Source of the DNA: Streptomyces sp. NBC_01275
Lineage (GTDB): Bacteria; Actinomycetota; Actinomycetes; Streptomycetales; Streptomycetaceae
DNA: 64,000 nt
Assembly: GCF_026340655.1 (NCBI RefSeq)
Contig: NZ_JAPEOZ010000001.1
Span: 9,920,001 to 9,984,000, forward strand
Reading direction: 5' to 3'
Made by a program: the position numbers and the translations under genes. The notes under the pieces were generated by a model. The model was not told the origin of the DNA and did no database searches. It was given only the letters and a program-made list of their open reading frames with translations. The first letter of the stretch is position 1. Every line of letters begins with the position of its first letter. Shown here in pieces: positions 8,243-16,277 of the stretch.

Positions 8243-9682
8243 GGTCACCTCGTCGAGGCGCTTGCTTCTCGGGATCAGGAAGACGAGCAGCGCGCCGACC
8301 GCGCAGCATCCGACGACCAGCCAGAGCCCGTTGGTGAAGCCGGCGTCCAGATAGAACTGGGTGCCCTTCAGGACCTTTCCGTTCTGGGCCATGACGACGA
8401 AGGCCAGTTGGGAGACGACGATCTGCGCGACTCCCTGCGCGAGGGTCTGGGCGCCGTTGGCCAGGGCCTGCTCCTCGGGAGTGACCACCTCGATGATCAT
8501 GATGGGGATGACAGCGAGGACCATGCCCGTGCCCACGCCGGCGATCACGCCCATCTCGATGATCTGCGCGGCGCTGTGATGGAGTTGGGTGCCGATGCCG
8601 TACCCGATGACCGTGAGCGCGGAGCCGGCGCCCAGCAGGATCCGGGCGTCCATGCGGCGGGCGAGTACGCCGGTGGCCACCGCGGCCACGATGATCATGG
8701 CGCTGATCGGGCTGGTCACGATGGCGTTGTGCGTCCCGGACCAGCCCAGCCCCTCGGAGACGGTGGGGATCTTCGGCATCAGGATCAGGAGCTGGATCAC
8801 CACGCCGACCGCGCTGAGCGAGCCGGCCGCCACGGACGTGGCCAGCAGGACGCTCCACACCGAGCGGCGCCGGGTCATGGCGAGGGGGAACAGCGGTTCG
8901 GCGACCCGGCGCTCGACGAGCACGAAGACGATCAGCGTGATCAGCCCTCCGGCGACGAAGGCGAGGAATCTGCCGCTGCTCCAGCCCCAGTGCGTCCCCT
9001 GGCCGACGGCGTAGACGAGCACCGCGACCCCGCCGCCGAGCAGGACTCCGCCGAGCCAGTCCATCCGGCCGCCGCGTTCGCGGACCGGGCTCTCGGGGAC
9101 GACGACGGCGACCAGGACGAAGCTGACGGCGGTGCTGACGGCCATGAACCACAGCACGCCCCGGAAGCCGTGGTTGTCCAGGAGCCAGCCGGACAGGAAC
9201 GGCCCGCCGAAGGCGACGAGGCCCACGCCGCCGGCCATGATGCCGCTGGCGAGTCCGACCCAGCGGCGGGGGAAGATGTCACGGGTGATCGCGTAGGCCA
9301 GGGGGGCCGCCGCCGCGTAGACGCCCGCGATGCCGCGCCCGATCAGCAGGGTGCGGTAGTCGGTGGCGACGGCGGCGACCAGGTCGCCGACGAGGCCGAG
9401 CCCGGTGGCGACCAGCAGGGCGCGCTTCTTGCCGTAGAGGGCCGCTCCCTTGACCACGAAGGGCAGGAAGAAGGTCCCGGTCAGCAGGGTCATCAGGGTG
9501 AACCAGGCGATCTGGGTGGTGCGGAAGTGGATCGCGACCTCGGCCTGTGCGATGCCGGACAGCGCGCCGACGAGCGACACCAGTTGGACCGCCCACAGCA
9601 GTGCGACGACGACGAGCGCGTTGCGCGTGGTGGAGCGGGTGGCCTCGGGGACCTGCGGGGGAGCGGTTCGGGTCTCGGACAT
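8225..9682 (-). CDS. MFS transporter, DHA2-like
   Basis: 485 aa with about 14 hydrophobic segments, the count expected for DHA2-type (EmrB/QacA-like) proton-driven transporters. The N-terminus MSETRTAPPQVPEATRSTTRN is cytoplasmic and the first helix begins at ALVVVALLW. The loop RDIFPRRWVG fits the MFS inter-helix signature. The ATG at 9682 follows GGAAGG by 5 nt; longer in-frame starts run into the promoter. Its promoter carries the TGTACC...GGTCTA element shared with the P450 and CMD operons of the island, so it probably imports the substrate or exports a toxic intermediate of that pathway. Direction of transport cannot be told from sequence. Confidence 0.9.
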   Translation of the reverse strand: MSETRTAPPQVPEATRSTTRNALVVVALLWAVQLVSLVGALSGIAQAEVAIHFRTTQIAWFTLMTLLTGTFFLPFVVKGAALYGKKRALLVATGLGLVGDLVAAVATDYRTLLIGRGIAGVYAAAAPLAYAITRDIFPRRWVGLASGIMAGGVGLVAFGGPFLSGWLLDNHGFRGVLWFMAVSTAVSFVLVAVVVPESPVRERGGRMDWLGGVLLGGGVAVLVYAVGQGTHWGWSSGRFLAFVAGGLITLIVFVLVERRVAEPLFPLAMTRRRSVWSVLLATSVAAGSLSAVGVVIQLLILMPKIPTVSEGLGWSGTHNAIVTSPISAMIIVAAVATGVLARRMDARILLGAGSALTVIGYGIGTQLHHSAAQIIEMGVIAGVGTGMVLAVIPIMIIEVVTPEEQALANGAQTLAQGVAQIVVSQLAFVVMAQNGKVLKGTQFYLDAGFTNGLWLVVGCCAVGALLVFLIPRSKRLDEVTVGQAA

Positions 9683-10132
9683 GAGGGCCTTCCGTGGGTG
9701 GTCGGAGGGTGCGGGGAGAGTGGCGCTCGTCGGTTCCGGCACGCGGGGCCGTGCCGGTGTGCGGAGGGGGAGGCCGGTCGGGAACGTCGTCTGCCTCGGC
9801 CTGTCGGAACGCGACGTGCGTAACGTAGACCTAACGGTCGGTACAATCAATGAGGGGCGCAGGAGGATTTTCGAGCGCCCGGCGGGCGGTTCCGGACGCC
9901 CGTCCCGGTCAGCGGGAGCCCCTCGGCGGTCACTCGCGCCGTGAGATCACCCTGAGGCGGTGCAGCCGACCCCGTGGACCGGGCCTTCGTCCCCGGGCGC
10001 CGCGGGAACCGCCCCCCGGGCGCCGCGGGATCCGTCGGGAACCGGTCACGGAGAGGCCGCGCCGGAGGCGGCCCGTGAGGCGTCGCGCTCGCGCTGCTAA
10101 CGTGGGGACGGGCCGACGACTTGGGAGACGGT
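9683..10132. other. Intergenic region between MFS and TetR genes
   Basis: 450 bp between two divergent genes. It contains the MFS promoter (9822-9850). The remainder, 9860-10120, is GC-rich and holds no gene, dyad or promoter that I can support. Confidence 0.6.
9822..9850 (-). promoter_or_regulatory. MFS promoter with shared operator
   Basis: Read on the minus strand: -35 TTGATT, exactly 17 nt, -10 TACGTT. The spacer is GTACCGACCGTTAGGTC, so an element TGTACCGACCGTTAGGTCTA lies between and over the promoter boxes. The same arrangement occurs at 27982-28010 and 29294-29322. Confidence 0.75.
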
Positions 10133-10774
10133 GTGGCCAGGACCGCTGAGCCGCGGCAGCCCGCCGCACCGGTGTCGCGCAGGCAGCTCGCCCGCCGGGT
10201 GGCCATCCTCCGGGCCGCCGGCGAACTCGGCGCGCGCGAGGGGCTCGCCGGTGTGCAGATGCTGGACGTGGCCAAGGAGGCGGGCGTCGCGATCGCCACG
10301 CTGTACCGCTACTTCCCGTCCAAGACGCATCTGTTCACGGCGGTCCTGGAATGGCGCATCGAGCTGTTCCTGGAAGACCGCGCCGCTGACGACGCCGACG
10401 CCGAGGGCGGGGCGGCGGACGGGGTGGGCGAGGTCGCGGAGACGCTCATCGCGCTCACCGTGAAGCTGCTGGACAGTCCCCTGCTCGCCTCGGCCGTGGC
10501 GCTGTCGTCGTTCACCGAGTACTCGAGCGCGGTCCCCAACCGCTACGACATCGCCGGCAGTTGCCTCGGACAGGCGGTGCTGCGGCTGCTCGGCGTCCAT
10601 GAACCCCGCGACGAGGACCGCAGCACCGTGCGGCTGCTCATCTACAGCTGGTGGGGCCTGTTCGTGGCGGCGCAGACCGAGGAGATCTCCGTCGGGCAGG
10701 TGGAGGCCGACCTGCGCCTGGCCGTGAGGCTGATCCTCGCACCCTACGGAGACCGGGACGCGCGGTCGCTCTGA
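10133..10774 (+). CDS. TetR/AcrR-family regulator
   Basis: 213 aa. The N-terminal TetR helix-turn-helix (ARRVAILRAAGELGAREG ... VAKEAGVAIATLYRYFPSKTHLF) occupies residues ~18-70 and is followed by an all-helical ligand-binding domain of ~140 residues. I chose the GTG at 10133 with GGGAG 5 nt upstream; a TTG at 10121 lies within that ribosome site region. It is divergent from the MFS gene and lies upstream of the IclR gene. It is one of two intact TetR proteins in the catabolic island that could read the shared operators. The ligand is unknown. Confidence 0.9.
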   Translation: MARTAEPRQPAAPVSRRQLARRVAILRAAGELGAREGLAGVQMLDVAKEAGVAIATLYRYFPSKTHLFTAVLEWRIELFLEDRAADDADAEGGAADGVGEVAETLIALTVKLLDSPLLASAVALSSFTEYSSAVPNRYDIAGSCLGQAVLRLLGVHEPRDEDRSTVRLLIYSWWGLFVAAQTEEISVGQVEADLRLAVRLILAPYGDRDARSL

Positions 10775-10865
10775 CCGGCGTATGGCCGGGCCCGCGTCGG
10801 CCCATGCCCGTTCGTGCACGACTCTTGGCCCGCGACCGGGGGCGTTGGTACTTTGGCGCCGCGTC

Positions 10866-10887
10866 AAACTGAAATAGATTTCAGTTT
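10866..10887. promoter_or_regulatory. IclR autoregulatory operator candidate
   Basis: Perfect 9-bp inverted repeat AAACTGAAA-TAGA-TTTCAGTTT, 19 bp before the IclR start codon. Position, perfect symmetry and AT-rich composition fit an IclR-type autorepression site. I saw no second copy in the window. Confidence 0.7.
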
Positions 10888-10906
10888 TAGCAGAGAGGCA
10901 CGGACG

Positions 10907-11734
10907 ATGACGTCTGCCCTTCGCCTTGACTCGCGACCCGGGACCGAACCGCACGCGCTCCCCCCGTCGATGATGGAGCGCGTGACGCTGATCATGGACC
11001 TCTTCGAGCGTCCCCAGACCCGCCTCACGCTCGAGACGATCTCCCGCCGGACGGGACTGCCCCGTTCGACCACCCACCGGATACTCGACCAGCTGGTCCG
11101 GCTGGACTGGCTCCATCACGCGGTGTCCGGATATCTGCTCGGACCGCGCGCCCTCGGCCTCGGCGGACGGGAGATCGGGCACAGCGCCCTGCGCGCCGCC
11201 GCCGCGCCCCGACTGCTCGAACTGGCCGTGCGCACCAAGATGGTCGTCCATCTCGCGGTGCTCGACGGGCCCGAGATCTACTATCTCGACAAAGTGGGAG
11301 GCCGGGCGGCGGTGGACGTGCCGTCCAGGGTCGGCGGCCGGGCGGTCGCGCACTGTACGGGGCTCGGCAAGGCGATGCTCGCCTGGCTGGCCCCGGAGGA
11401 GATAGACGCGCGCTACGCGCGGCTGATCGAGCGTCGCACCCCGCACAGCATCGGCCGCCTCGACTCGCTGCACCGGGAGCTCGGCGCCGTACGCCGCCGC
11501 AACGGGCTGGCCCTCGACCGAGGGGAGTGCTTTCCGGACATCGCGTGCGTGGGCCTGGCGATCCGTGGCCCGGACGGCCCGATCGCGGCTATCTCGGCTG
11601 TGGGCGAGGGAGGTTCCGCCGTAGAGCGCATCGCGCCGCTGGTGGCCGACACCGTGCGGTCCGTGTCCGACGAACTCTTCGTCGCCGCGCAGTCGAATCG
11701 CCCTCCATACCCGTATCGCTCGCACCGCTCGTAA
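10907..11734 (+). CDS. IclR-family regulator
   Basis: 275 aa. Winged helix at residues ~25-80 (ERVTLIMDLFERPQTRLTLETISRRTGLPRSTTHRILDQLV is the IclR signature) and a C-terminal GAF-like effector domain (VGGRAVAHCTGLGKAMLAWL ... ECFPDIACVGLAIRGPDG). The ATG at 10907 follows AGAGAGG; an upstream in-frame start at 10814 would run through the dyad operator. IclR proteins usually control aromatic, acyl or glyoxylate catabolism genes, consistent with the amidohydrolase and oxidoreductase genes that follow on the same strand. The perfect dyad just upstream suggests autoregulation. Confidence 0.93.
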   Translation: MTSALRLDSRPGTEPHALPPSMMERVTLIMDLFERPQTRLTLETISRRTGLPRSTTHRILDQLVRLDWLHHAVSGYLLGPRALGLGGREIGHSALRAAAAPRLLELAVRTKMVVHLAVLDGPEIYYLDKVGGRAAVDVPSRVGGRAVAHCTGLGKAMLAWLAPEEIDARYARLIERRTPHSIGRLDSLHRELGAVRRRNGLALDRGECFPDIACVGLAIRGPDGPIAAISAVGEGGSAVERIAPLVADTVRSVSDELFVAAQSNRPPYPYRSHRS

Positions 11735-12050
11735 CGCTGAGAGGCGCCGCAGCCTGCTTCCGAGCGGGTCGCGGGTCGCTGTATCACGGCCGGACGGCGT
11801 TCGGTGAGCCCCTTGCACAGTGCCGCGAATACGTCAGCAGTCGCGTGTGTCCCGCCACTTGACGAAGAGGGGGAGCGGGGGTAGACATAATCGTAGAACG
11901 ACCGGTCGGTATAAGTAATCCGGAGCCCGCCGAGGGGATTCCGCGCGGGTGTGCTCTCGTCGGCGGCCGGACCGATCGGTGCAGGTGAATTTCCATCATC
12001 CAGGTGTGGATTGTGGAGCGGACAATGAGGTTCGGAGAGAGGTACCGCCT
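11735..12050. other. Leader region before amidohydrolase
   Basis: 316 bp without a supported gene. It holds a palindrome at 11899-11908 (CGACCGGTCG) followed directly by TATAAG, and a less GC-rich stretch (11980-12050) leading to the amidohydrolase ribosome site. The in-frame upstream reading frame from 11949 has no matching ribosome site. Confidence 0.6.
11899..11908. promoter_or_regulatory. CGACCGGTCG palindrome, amidohydrolase promoter
   Basis: Perfect palindrome CGACCGGTCG within GAACGACCGGTCGGTATAAG. The flanking TATAAG could be a -10 box. The same core occurs at 17847-17856 and 27882-27891, each in a promoter region of the island, and resembles TetR-type operators. Confidence 0.6.
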
Positions 12051-13334
12051 GTGTTCAAGGAATTCGTCGTGTCGGGCGATTCGCACATTATCGAGCCCGT
12101 CGATCTGTTCAAGACCCGCCTTCCCAAGGCCATGAGGGAACGGGCTTTGTGGGAAGAGGAGTTCACGCTCGACGAGCCGATCGTTCCGGGCGGGCACACC
12201 GAGTTCAAGAAACTGCACACGATCGGGTTCGACGGCTGGACCATCTCCAAATACCGGCAGACCGGCGGGGAGACCCCGGACGGCGATCCCGAGCACATCA
12301 TCCGGGACATGAACCTCGACGGCGTCGACGCGTCGGTGATGTTCCCCAACCTCTCGCTGTTCGTCCTGTTCACCGACGACCACGAGCTCTCCATGGCCCA
12401 CGCCCGCGTGTGGAACGACTACCTCGTCGAGCGTTACCTCCCGTACAAGGACCGGCTGCGCCCGACGGCCGCGATCCCGCTCACGGACGTCCCCGCGGCC
12501 GTGGCGGAGATCGAGCGGTGCGCCAGGCTGGGGCTCGGCGCGATCCTCCTGCCGGAGATCCCGCCCCTGCCGTACTACGCGCGGGAGTACGACCCGGTCT
12601 GGGCGGCCGCCCAGGCGCACGGGCTGCCGGTGTTCATCCACGTGGCCACCGGCGGGGTGAAGGTCAGGGAGGACGTGTCCGACACGGCGGTGACCGTGCG
12701 GGGCCTGATGACGTCCATGAACATGGGCAAGGGCAACCTGACCGACGACATGGTGGCGGGCCGGACCATGGGCAGCGCGGTCGGGTCGGCCGTGGCCGGT
12801 CCGCAGGGCATCATCGCCAGCCTCGTCGGCGGCGGCGTGTGCGAGCGCTTCCCCGACCTGCACTTCAACCTGATCGAGTACACGGCCGGCTGGCTGGTCT
12901 CCTTCATGGGCTACATGGACAAGGCGTGGAAGACGGGCACCGGCCAGGACCCGGACTGGTGGCTGGGCTTCTGGGACGACAACCGTCCGGCGACGGAACA
13001 GCCCTCCATGGGACGGCTGTTCGCCATCAACGACAAGTGGCCCTACCCGCTCAAGCCCACCGAGTACGTCCGCCGGCAGATCCACGTGCAGTTCGCGGAC
13101 GACCCGACGGCCGTCAAGGCCCGCCACATCACGGGCCTGTCGACGGTCATGTGGGGCAACGACTACCCGCACGCCGAGGGCACCTTCCGCAGCAGCGCGG
13201 ACTGCATCGCCGAGAACTTCGAGGGCGTCGACGACGAGGACCGCGCCGCCATCCTCGGCGGCACCCTGGCCGACGTCGTGCACTTCGACAAGACCAGGAA
13301 GCTGGCCCCGGTGAAGGTCGCCGAGGACGCCTGA
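12051..13334 (+). CDS. Amidohydrolase-family (ACMSD-like) hydrolase/decarboxylase
   Basis: 427 aa, GTG start with GAGAGG upstream. The N-terminal SGDSHIIEP is the DxHxxEP form of the metal motif in Amidohydro_2 proteins such as aminocarboxymuconate-semialdehyde decarboxylase and related ring-cleavage hydrolases. FIHVATGG (near residue 200) and WGNDYPHAEG (near residue 370) supply the usual His and Asp metal ligands. The enzyme probably hydrolyses or decarboxylates a carboxylate intermediate in the cytoplasm. It is first in a unit with DoxX, DUF1330 and LLM oxidoreductase genes, although a hairpin at 13363-13391 may reduce read-through. Confidence 0.88.
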   Translation: MFKEFVVSGDSHIIEPVDLFKTRLPKAMRERALWEEEFTLDEPIVPGGHTEFKKLHTIGFDGWTISKYRQTGGETPDGDPEHIIRDMNLDGVDASVMFPNLSLFVLFTDDHELSMAHARVWNDYLVERYLPYKDRLRPTAAIPLTDVPAAVAEIERCARLGLGAILLPEIPPLPYYAREYDPVWAAAQAHGLPVFIHVATGGVKVREDVSDTAVTVRGLMTSMNMGKGNLTDDMVAGRTMGSAVGSAVAGPQGIIASLVGGGVCERFPDLHFNLIEYTAGWLVSFMGYMDKAWKTGTGQDPDWWLGFWDDNRPATEQPSMGRLFAINDKWPYPLKPTEYVRRQIHVQFADDPTAVKARHITGLSTVMWGNDYPHAEGTFRSSADCIAENFEGVDDEDRAAILGGTLADVVHFDKTRKLAPVKVAEDA

Positions 13335-13362
13335 ACCGCGGCCGAACCGCAGACCGGTCGCC

Positions 13363-13391
13363 GGTCCCGGCCCTTCGAGGGGGCCGGGACC
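13363..13391. terminator. Hairpin after amidohydrolase
   Basis: Perfect 11-bp stem GGTCCCGGCCC/GGGCCGGGACC with a 7-nt loop, 29 bp after the stop codon. It lies before the co-directional DoxX gene, so it may be an attenuating or intra-operon terminator. Confidence 0.7.
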
Positions 13392-13431
13392 GACGTGGTG
13401 TTCCAGACGCGACGAGGAGTCGGAGACGGCC

Positions 13432-13941
13432 ATGGGCCATGACATAGGCATGCTGGTGATCCGCCTGGCCCTCGGGCTGATGCTGGTCGCCCACGGGTCG
13501 AACAAGGCCTTCGGGCCCGGTGGACTCGGCGGCACGACCGCCTGGTTCGCCTCACTCGGGTTGCGTCCGGCATGGCTGCACGCACGGCTCGCCGCGGCCA
13601 TGGAGATCGCAGCGGGAGTCCTCCTCGGCGCCGGCCTCCTGACGGGCCTGGCCTGCGCCGCGTACGTGGGCCTGATGCTCGTGGCCGCCCTCACCGATCA
13701 CCGGGGCAAGGGCTACTTCGTCTTCAAGGGCGGTTGCGAGTACGTGCTGCTCGTCGCCCTGGTGGCCGTCGGCGTCGCGTCCGCCGGACCCGGCGCGTGG
13801 TCGCTGGACGGCGTGCTCGGACTCGAGGTCGCCGGCGCCTGGTGGGCCGTGGGCGCGGCGGCGGCGGGCGCGGGCGCAGCGGCGGGCCTCCTCGCCGCGT
13901 CCTACCGGCCGCCCGCGGTCGCCGAGGGCGAGGCCGGCTGA
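13432..13941 (+). CDS. DoxX-family membrane protein
   Basis: 169 aa with four to five hydrophobic segments. The N-terminal ~135 residues match the DoxX pattern: LVIRLALGLMLVAHGSNKAFG, then ARLAAAMEIAAGVLLGAGLLT, then CAAYVGLMLVAAL. DoxX proteins are inner-membrane partners of oxidative pathways; no enzymatic residue is evident. The extra C-terminal segment is Ala/Gly-rich and may be a fifth helix. The ATG at 13432 is preceded by a GAGTCGGAGA stretch. It lies between the amidohydrolase and the DUF1330/LLM genes. Confidence 0.88.
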   Translation: MGHDIGMLVIRLALGLMLVAHGSNKAFGPGGLGGTTAWFASLGLRPAWLHARLAAAMEIAAGVLLGAGLLTGLACAAYVGLMLVAALTDHRGKGYFVFKGGCEYVLLVALVAVGVASAGPGAWSLDGVLGLEVAGAWWAVGAAAAGAGAAAGLLAASYRPPAVAEGEAG

Positions 13942-13976
13942 GCGGCTCACCGCCGCATTTCATCAAGGGGGACCCT

Positions 13977-14054
13977 CAAGAGGGTCCTTCAAGAGACTTC
14001 ATCAGGAGACTCCTTCACGAGAGTCCTTCAGGAGACTCCGAGAAGAGATCCTCG
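13977..14054. repeat. 13-bp tandem repeat, six copies
   Basis: Six adjacent 13-bp units, consensus CAGGAGACTCCTT (CAAGAGGGTCCTT, CAAGAGACTTCAT, CAGGAGACTCCTT, CACGAGAGTCCTT, CAGGAGACTCCGA, GAAGAGATCCTCG). Most units contain a GAG or GGAG purine run like a ribosome site. The left edge also forms a hairpin (GGACCC/GGGTCC at 13970-13987). The array lies directly before the DUF1330 gene. Confidence 0.85.
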
Positions 14055-14131
14055 ACTCGCACGATTCTCAGGAGAACCTCGGTGCCAAGGGATACGTCAT
14101 CCTGACCGAAGCAATCAAGGACGACGAGGGA

Positions 14132-14386
14132 ATGGCGGCGTACAGCCGGGCGGCGGCGCCCTCCATGGCCGAGAGCGGGGCCAGGCCACTGGTCGTCGAC
14201 TCGCAATACGAGGTGCTGGAAGGCGAATGGCACGGAAACCGCACGGTCGTTCTCGAATTCGAGTCCGTCGAAGCGGCCCGCGCCTGGTACGACTCCGACG
14301 CCTACACCGCGGCCAGACCCCTGCGACAGGCCGCGGCCGAGTCGCACATGGTGCTGGTGAGCGGTTTCGAGCCGCCTCATGACTGA
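14132..14386 (+). CDS. DUF1330-family protein with unclear start
   Basis: The DUF1330 fold (ferredoxin-like, 90-100 aa) is visible in frame from about 14084 (AKGYVILTEAIKD...) to 14386. The first conventional ATG is at 14132, which would omit the first beta strand. A good ribosome site (AGGAG at 14070-14074) sits the right distance from codon 14081, but that codon is GGT, not a start. The GTG one base away (14082) is out of frame and meets TGA after seven codons. So this is either a lost start codon, a non-canonical start, or a one-base sequence error. The 3' end overlaps the LLM gene by 8 bp. DUF1330 proteins are often small accessory proteins in catabolic operons; activity unknown. Confidence 0.65.
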   Translation: MAAYSRAAAPSMAESGARPLVVDSQYEVLEGEWHGNRTVVLEFESVEAARAWYDSDAYTAARPLRQAAAESHMVLVSGFEPPHD

Positions 14387-15347
14387 ACCCGAGTTGTCCT
14401 GCGGGCTGCCGCCGGGGCCCGAGTTCGCCGATCTCGTGGTGCTGGCCGAACAGCTCGGCTACCGCCGGGCATGGATCTACGACTCGGCCGCCCTGTGGGA
14501 GGACCCGTTCGTGCACCTGGCGCTCGCCGCCGAACGCACCAGCCGTATCGACCTGGGCGCCGCCGTGCTCATCCCGGCGCAACGCGAGGTCATGGCGACG
14601 GCCTCGGCGATCGCCACGGTCGCACGACTCTCCGGCGGGCGTTTCCGGCCCTGCTTCGGCACCGGCTTCACCGCTCGCCTGACCGTCGGGCAGTCGCCCA
14701 TGCGGTTGCAGGCGCTGGGCGACTACGTCTCCTCGCTGCGCCGACTGCTCGCGGGGGAAACGGCGTCGGTGAACGGCGAGCCCGTCCGCATGCTCCACGC
14801 GGACGGGCTCGCGCAGTCCCGCCCGATGAACGTTCCCCTGTGGCTCAGCGCGTTCGGGCCTCGCGGCGCCGAGCTGGCGTCCGACGTCGCCGACGGGGTC
14901 ATCGGCCCCGTCCACCCCGACCTTCCCACGGCGACCCTGGTGTCCGGGACCGTTCTGGAGCCGGGCGAGGACCCGGGCAGCGACCGGGTGCGCCGTGCGA
15001 TCGGACCCTGGAGGGTCGTGGGCTGGCACAACGCCTACGCCCATGGCGGCGCCGAGGCCGTGGACGCCCTGCCGGGCGGCCGACGGTGGCGGGAGACGAT
15101 CGAGGCGCTCGCCCCGGCGGGGTCACGCCATCTGCTGACCTTCGAAGGCCACGTCACCCATCTGCCGCCCCGTGACCGCGAGTTGCTGGAGCACATCGAC
15201 CACACGACCATGGTCGGCGACGTGCACGGCGTCCGGCGGCATCTCGCGCGCCTGGCCGACGACGGCTTCCGCGAGATCATCTACACGCCCGGCGGGCCGG
15301 ACGTCGCCCGCGAGCTGACGGCCTTCGCGACCGCGCGCCTGACCTGA
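14379..15347 (+). CDS. LLM-class flavin-dependent oxidoreductase
   Basis: 322 aa luciferase-like TIM barrel, FMN- or F420-dependent type. Typical segments are EFADLVVLAEQLGYRRAWIYDSA at the N-terminus, TSRIDLGAAVLIPAQREVMATASAIATVARLSGGRF and GTGFTAR in the middle, and MVGDVHGVRRHLARLADDGFREI near the C-terminus. The shape of the barrel fits an F420-dependent reductase or monooxygenase, but the cofactor cannot be decided by eye. The ATG overlaps the DUF1330 stop (8 bp), so the two are translationally coupled. A duplicated 18-bp segment and a strong terminator follow. Confidence 0.9.
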   Translation: MTEPELSCGLPPGPEFADLVVLAEQLGYRRAWIYDSAALWEDPFVHLALAAERTSRIDLGAAVLIPAQREVMATASAIATVARLSGGRFRPCFGTGFTARLTVGQSPMRLQALGDYVSSLRRLLAGETASVNGEPVRMLHADGLAQSRPMNVPLWLSAFGPRGAELASDVADGVIGPVHPDLPTATLVSGTVLEPGEDPGSDRVRRAIGPWRVVGWHNAYAHGGAEAVDALPGGRRWRETIEALAPAGSRHLLTFEGHVTHLPPRDRELLEHIDHTTMVGDVHGVRRHLARLADDGFREIIYTPGGPDVARELTAFATARLT

Positions 15348-15378
15348 CGCCCGTCCGGGGGCGCCTGACCTGACGCCC
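15335..15378. repeat. Direct repeat at end of LLM gene
   Basis: GCGCCTGACCTGACGCCC occurs at 15335-15352, across the LLM stop codon, and again at 15361-15378. Downstream, GACGCCTCCCCC also occurs twice before 15420. This looks like small local duplication in the 3' untranslated region. Confidence 0.75.
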
Positions 15379-15426
15379 CCGGACGCCTCCCCCAGGCACC
15401 CTCCAGACGCCTCCCCCGGACGCCAC

Positions 15427-15460
15427 GTCGGCTCCGCCCGTTTCTGCGGGCGGAGCCGAC
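15427..15460. terminator. Bidirectional terminator
   Basis: Perfect 14-bp stem GTCGGCTCCGCCCG/CGGGCGGAGCCGAC with the 6-nt loop TTTCTG. It lies between the convergent LLM and SDR genes and is the strongest structure in this gap. Confidence 0.9.
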
Positions 15461-15506
15461 GGTGTTCGCGCGCCCGGCGTCCTGCTCGTCGCCGGCGCGC
15501 GTCCGC

Positions 15507-16277
15507 TCACCGTGCGGTCCAGCCGCCGTCCACGGTGAGGGTGGTTCCGGTGACGAAGCGGGAGGCGTCCGAGGCGAGGAACACCGCCGCGCCGCCGAGT
15601 TCCTCGGCGCTGCCCACCCGGCCCAGCGGGGTGTTCTGTACGATCTGGTCGCCCCAGCGGCTCTCCAGGAGCCCGGAGCTGAGGTCGGTGTGGAAGTAGC
15701 CCGGTGCCAGGGCGTTGACGCGGACCCCCCGGTCGGCCCATTCGACGGCGAGGGACTTGGTGAGGGCCTCGACCCCGCCCTTGCTGGCGGCGTAAGCGGC
15801 GATCCGTTCGAAACCGCTGCTGGCGTGCACCGACGAGACGTTGACGATCGAGCCCGAGCCCTGTTCCAGCATCACCTTGCCGGCCTCACGGCAGCAGTGG
15901 AAGGTGCCCTGCAGATTGACGTCGAGGACCTGGCGCCAGTCGTCGTCGGTGACCCACTCGCTGCGGGTGAAGCGAGGGCTGATGCCGGCGCAGTTGATCA
16001 CCGCGTCCAGGCGGCCGGTCCACTGGGTGATCCGCTCGACCATGTCCCGCACGGCGGTCGAGTCGGCGACGGATCCGGGCACGACCAGCACCTTGGCGCC
16101 GTGCCCGCCGAGCTCGGACGCCAACGTCTCGAGGTCCGACGGGGTGCGCGCCGTCACCGCCACGGTCGCCCCCGCCTGGGCCAGGGCGACGGCGATCGCC
16201 CGGCCGAGGCCCTTGCCGGCCCCGGTCACCCAGGCGGTCTTGCGGTCCAGGCGCAGTTCCGTGTTCACGCTGCTCAT
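15507..16277 (-). CDS. Short-chain dehydrogenase/reductase
   Basis: 256 aa classical SDR, intact: cofactor loop TGAGKGLG (residues 18-25), NCAG motif, Ser and YAASK active site, and the C-terminal TVDGGWTAR. Acts as an NAD(P)-dependent alcohol/ketone oxidoreductase, plausibly on a hydroxyacyl intermediate or cyclic alcohol. The ATG at 16277 overlaps the stop of the acyl-CoA ligase (ATGA), so the two are co-translated. The pair is separated from the upstream-directed LLM operon by the terminator at 15427-15460. Confidence 0.93.
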   Translation of the reverse strand: MSSVNTELRLDRKTAWVTGAGKGLGRAIAVALAQAGATVAVTARTPSDLETLASELGGHGAKVLVVPGSVADSTAVRDMVERITQWTGRLDAVINCAGISPRFTRSEWVTDDDWRQVLDVNLQGTFHCCREAGKVMLEQGSGSIVNVSSVHASSGFERIAAYAASKGGVEALTKSLAVEWADRGVRVNALAPGYFHTDLSSGLLESRWGDQIVQNTPLGRVGSAEELGGAAVFLASDASRFVTGTTLTVDGGWTAR

